From positions 1 to 15,831 of the forward strand of contig DGKJ01000050.1 of the NCBI GenBank assembly GCA_002387735.1: a DNA stretch of 15,831 nt, in the 5' to 3' direction. The notes below the pieces were generated by a model. That model was not told the origin of the DNA, did no database searches, and saw only the letters and a program-made list of their open reading frames with translations. This document shows, in pieces, positions 14,447 through 15,831 of this stretch (the stretch's first letter is position 1; every line of letters starts with the position of its first letter). This DNA comes from Bacteriovoracaceae bacterium UBA4573 (GTDB lineage Bacteria; Bdellovibrionota; UBA1018; UBA923). A program made the translations under genes and the position numbers.

Positions 14447-15647
14447 AGTAAGGAAACCTAACAATTTATTACTGGTCGTGGACGACGAAAAGGACATCGT
14501 ACAAGCCTATATCGATTTTTTGGTGATTGAAGGAAAATCCGAACGCAAGAGCTCTCGCAGCAAAGGTAACGCCAATGAAAATCTCGAACAAAATACCGAG
14601 ACCTACGAGATTTTAAAAGCCTATAACGGCCCCGAAGCCCTTAAAGTGGTAGAGGGCGAACTTAAAAATGGGCGGCGAATTGCGGGCGGTTTTTTTGACG
14701 TAAAAATGGATGGTGGAATGGACGGTCTGCAAACGATTAAAGAGATCTGGAAACGCGATCCGAAGGTAAACTGTACGATCGTTACGGCTTACCAGGATAG
14801 ATCTGTGCAGGATATCAACCAGTTGTTCGGCGAAAGCTTTAGAGATCAATGGGACTATTTGAATAAGCCCTTTACCAGCGGAGAAATTCTTCAGAAGGCA
14901 CGACAAATGTGTGCGTCGTGGAATCGCAGAAGCAACCTGGAAGATTCGCTAAAAATGCTGCAAGAGATGCAAGCTCAATTGGTTTTGAGCGAAAGAATGT
15001 CCGCTATTGGGCAAGTAGCTCGAGGAGTGGGCCACGAATTCGGAAATATACTGCAGAGAATACTTGGTAAGGCGGACCTTAGTCTAAACGAAACTGATCC
15101 CGGAAAGATTAAAGAAAATCTCTCGTTAATAATTCAAGCGGTAGACAGTGCCTCTGTCGTAATTCGTAATCTTCAGTCTTTTTCCAAAAATAGCGATCAA
15201 AAGAAAGCAGTAAGCGTGGCACAGGTGTTTACCGACACTCTCATGCTTATTAATCATGATTTAAAAAAGGGCAATATTGAAACCAAAGTTGAAAAGGGTG
15301 AGTCCGCTCTGGTCGAGGGTAATCCGATTGAGTTGCAACAAGTGTTTTTAAATCTAATTATTAACGCGATGCACGCGATGCCAAAGGGCGGAGTGTTGAG
15401 CGTTAGTATAAAAAACGACAATTCCCGAGTTCGCATTACGGTTAGCGATTCGGGCGTGGGGATTTCACCAGAAAACCTCCCGAAAATATTTGAATATGCG
15501 TTCACAACCAAGGGCGAAAAAGGCAGCGGGCTAGGACTGTCAATTTCTCAGAAGATTATCGAAGACCATAGGGGTACAATAAAAGTGGCAAGCGAACTGG
15601 GGAAAGGTACAACCTTCGAAATAACTTTGCCGGGACTCCAACGATGA
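14439..15647 (+). CDS. Soluble receiver-histidine kinase (REC at N-terminus, HisKA, HATPase)
   Basis: This 402-residue cytoplasmic protein could take phosphate from the upstream kinase and act as a second kinase or phosphatase. REC spans about 10-150, with acidic pair D15-D16, phosphoacceptor D87 in FFDVKMDGGMDG, T116 in VTAYQD and K143 in NKPF. These belong to the large-loop receiver type (MDGLQTIKEIW, VTAYQD, YLNKPF). About 25 hydrophilic residues (30-55) sit between helix 1 and strand 2. The linker leads to an H-box with H199 (GHEFGNILQRI), N-box N309 (NLIINAMHAM), G1 DSGVGI (D337) and G2 GSGLGL (362-367). No membrane segment is seen. I chose ATG 14439, with AGAGG at 14425-14429, over the in-frame GTG 14409, because the REC domain starts soon after and the site is well spaced. 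The start overlaps the previous stop (ATGTCTGA), and the stop overlaps the next start (ATGA). Confidence 0.93.
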   Translation: MSEVRKPNNLLLVVDDEKDIVQAYIDFLVIEGKSERKSSRSKGNANENLEQNTETYEILKAYNGPEALKVVEGELKNGRRIAGGFFDVKMDGGMDGLQTIKEIWKRDPKVNCTIVTAYQDRSVQDINQLFGESFRDQWDYLNKPFTSGEILQKARQMCASWNRRSNLEDSLKMLQEMQAQLVLSERMSAIGQVARGVGHEFGNILQRILGKADLSLNETDPGKIKENLSLIIQAVDSASVVIRNLQSFSKNSDQKKAVSVAQVFTDTLMLINHDLKKGNIETKVEKGESALVEGNPIELQQVFLNLIINAMHAMPKGGVLSVSIKNDNSRVRITVSDSGVGISPENLPKIFEYAFTTKGEKGSGLGLSISQKIIEDHRGTIKVASELGKGTTFEITLPGLQR

Positions 15648-15831
15648 AACAAAAATCAGATAGTGCAGAGCCAGAATCTAACACTGCGTTTTTAGTAGTC
15701 GATGATGACGATCAAGCGCGAAAAACGATTGTCGACTATTTAAATGCCTACGGTTTCAAAAAAATTCACGAAGCAAAAAACGGAAACGAAGCGCTCAAGA
15801 AGCTGGAAAATAATAAAATCGATTTTATTAT
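15644..15831 (+). CDS. Response regulator receiver domain, truncated by window end
   Basis: Sixty-two complete codons are visible. After a hydrophilic lead of about 14 residues, the receiver begins with FLVVDDDDQARKTIVDYL, which contains the Mg-binding acidic cluster, then YGFKKIHEAKNGNEALKKL and IDFII. The phosphoacceptor Asp would be expected within the next few residues, past the edge. Whether an output domain follows cannot be seen. The start ATG overlaps the TGA of the receiver-kinase gene by 4 nt, so it is the third cistron of the same operon and the likely next step in the relay. A stand-alone CheY/Spo0F-like protein is equally possible. Confidence 0.88.
   Translation, partial: MKQKSDSAEPESNTAFLVVDDDDQARKTIVDYLNAYGFKKIHEAKNGNEALKKLENNKIDFI

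Overview
The window looks like chromosomal DNA of a Gram-negative bacterium from the Bdellovibrionota or a related deltaproteobacterial-type group. This is an inference. It rests on the style of the SMC N-terminus, a FecR-type protein with a barrel-like tail, PA14/fibronectin surface proteins, a glycine-rich secreted protein resembling myxobacterial and Bdellovibrio envelope proteins, and dense kinase/receiver genes of the type common there. Base composition is moderate, and several genes appear to use GTG or TTG starts. I see no tRNA, rRNA, CRISPR array, insertion sequence or phage gene.

Positions 1-6847 hold conserved and housekeeping genes on the + strand. These are the C-terminal two thirds of pyruvate phosphate dikinase (cut by the window edge), a secreted protein with a HELHH zinc-metalloprotease signature, and a complete 1208-residue SMC chromosome-condensation ATPase. 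The smc leader holds a plausible promoter, a three-armed set of competing hairpins and a possible 26-codon leader ORF that runs into the smc start.

Positions 6848-12298 hold envelope and surface genes. A + strand gene encodes a PA14 / Ig-like / fibronectin III protein with an internal lipoprotein-like signal, and its ribosome binding site lies in the loop of an 8-bp hairpin. It converges on, and overlaps by 30 bp, a two-gene minus-strand operon. That operon encodes a FecR-like protein with Ig/Fn3-like repeats and a beta-barrel-like C-terminus, followed by a glycine-rich secreted protein with a Cys / hydrophobic helix / basic tail. The second gene starts inside the end of the first.

Positions 12299-15831 start with a 99-bp divergent intergenic region, then a tightly overlapping + strand signalling operon. 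It encodes a membrane histidine kinase (Cache-like sensor, HAMP, DHp with a large insertion, HATPase), a soluble receiver-histidine kinase with an expanded receiver loop, and a response regulator cut by the window end. The most interesting hypothesis is that this multi-step phosphorelay and the divergent FecR-barrel / glycine-rich pair form one envelope sensing or adhesion module. The evidence is only adjacency and architecture. The other observations worth checking are RNA-level: the smc leader, the hairpin-embedded ribosome binding site and a 16-bp hairpin in the convergent zone.
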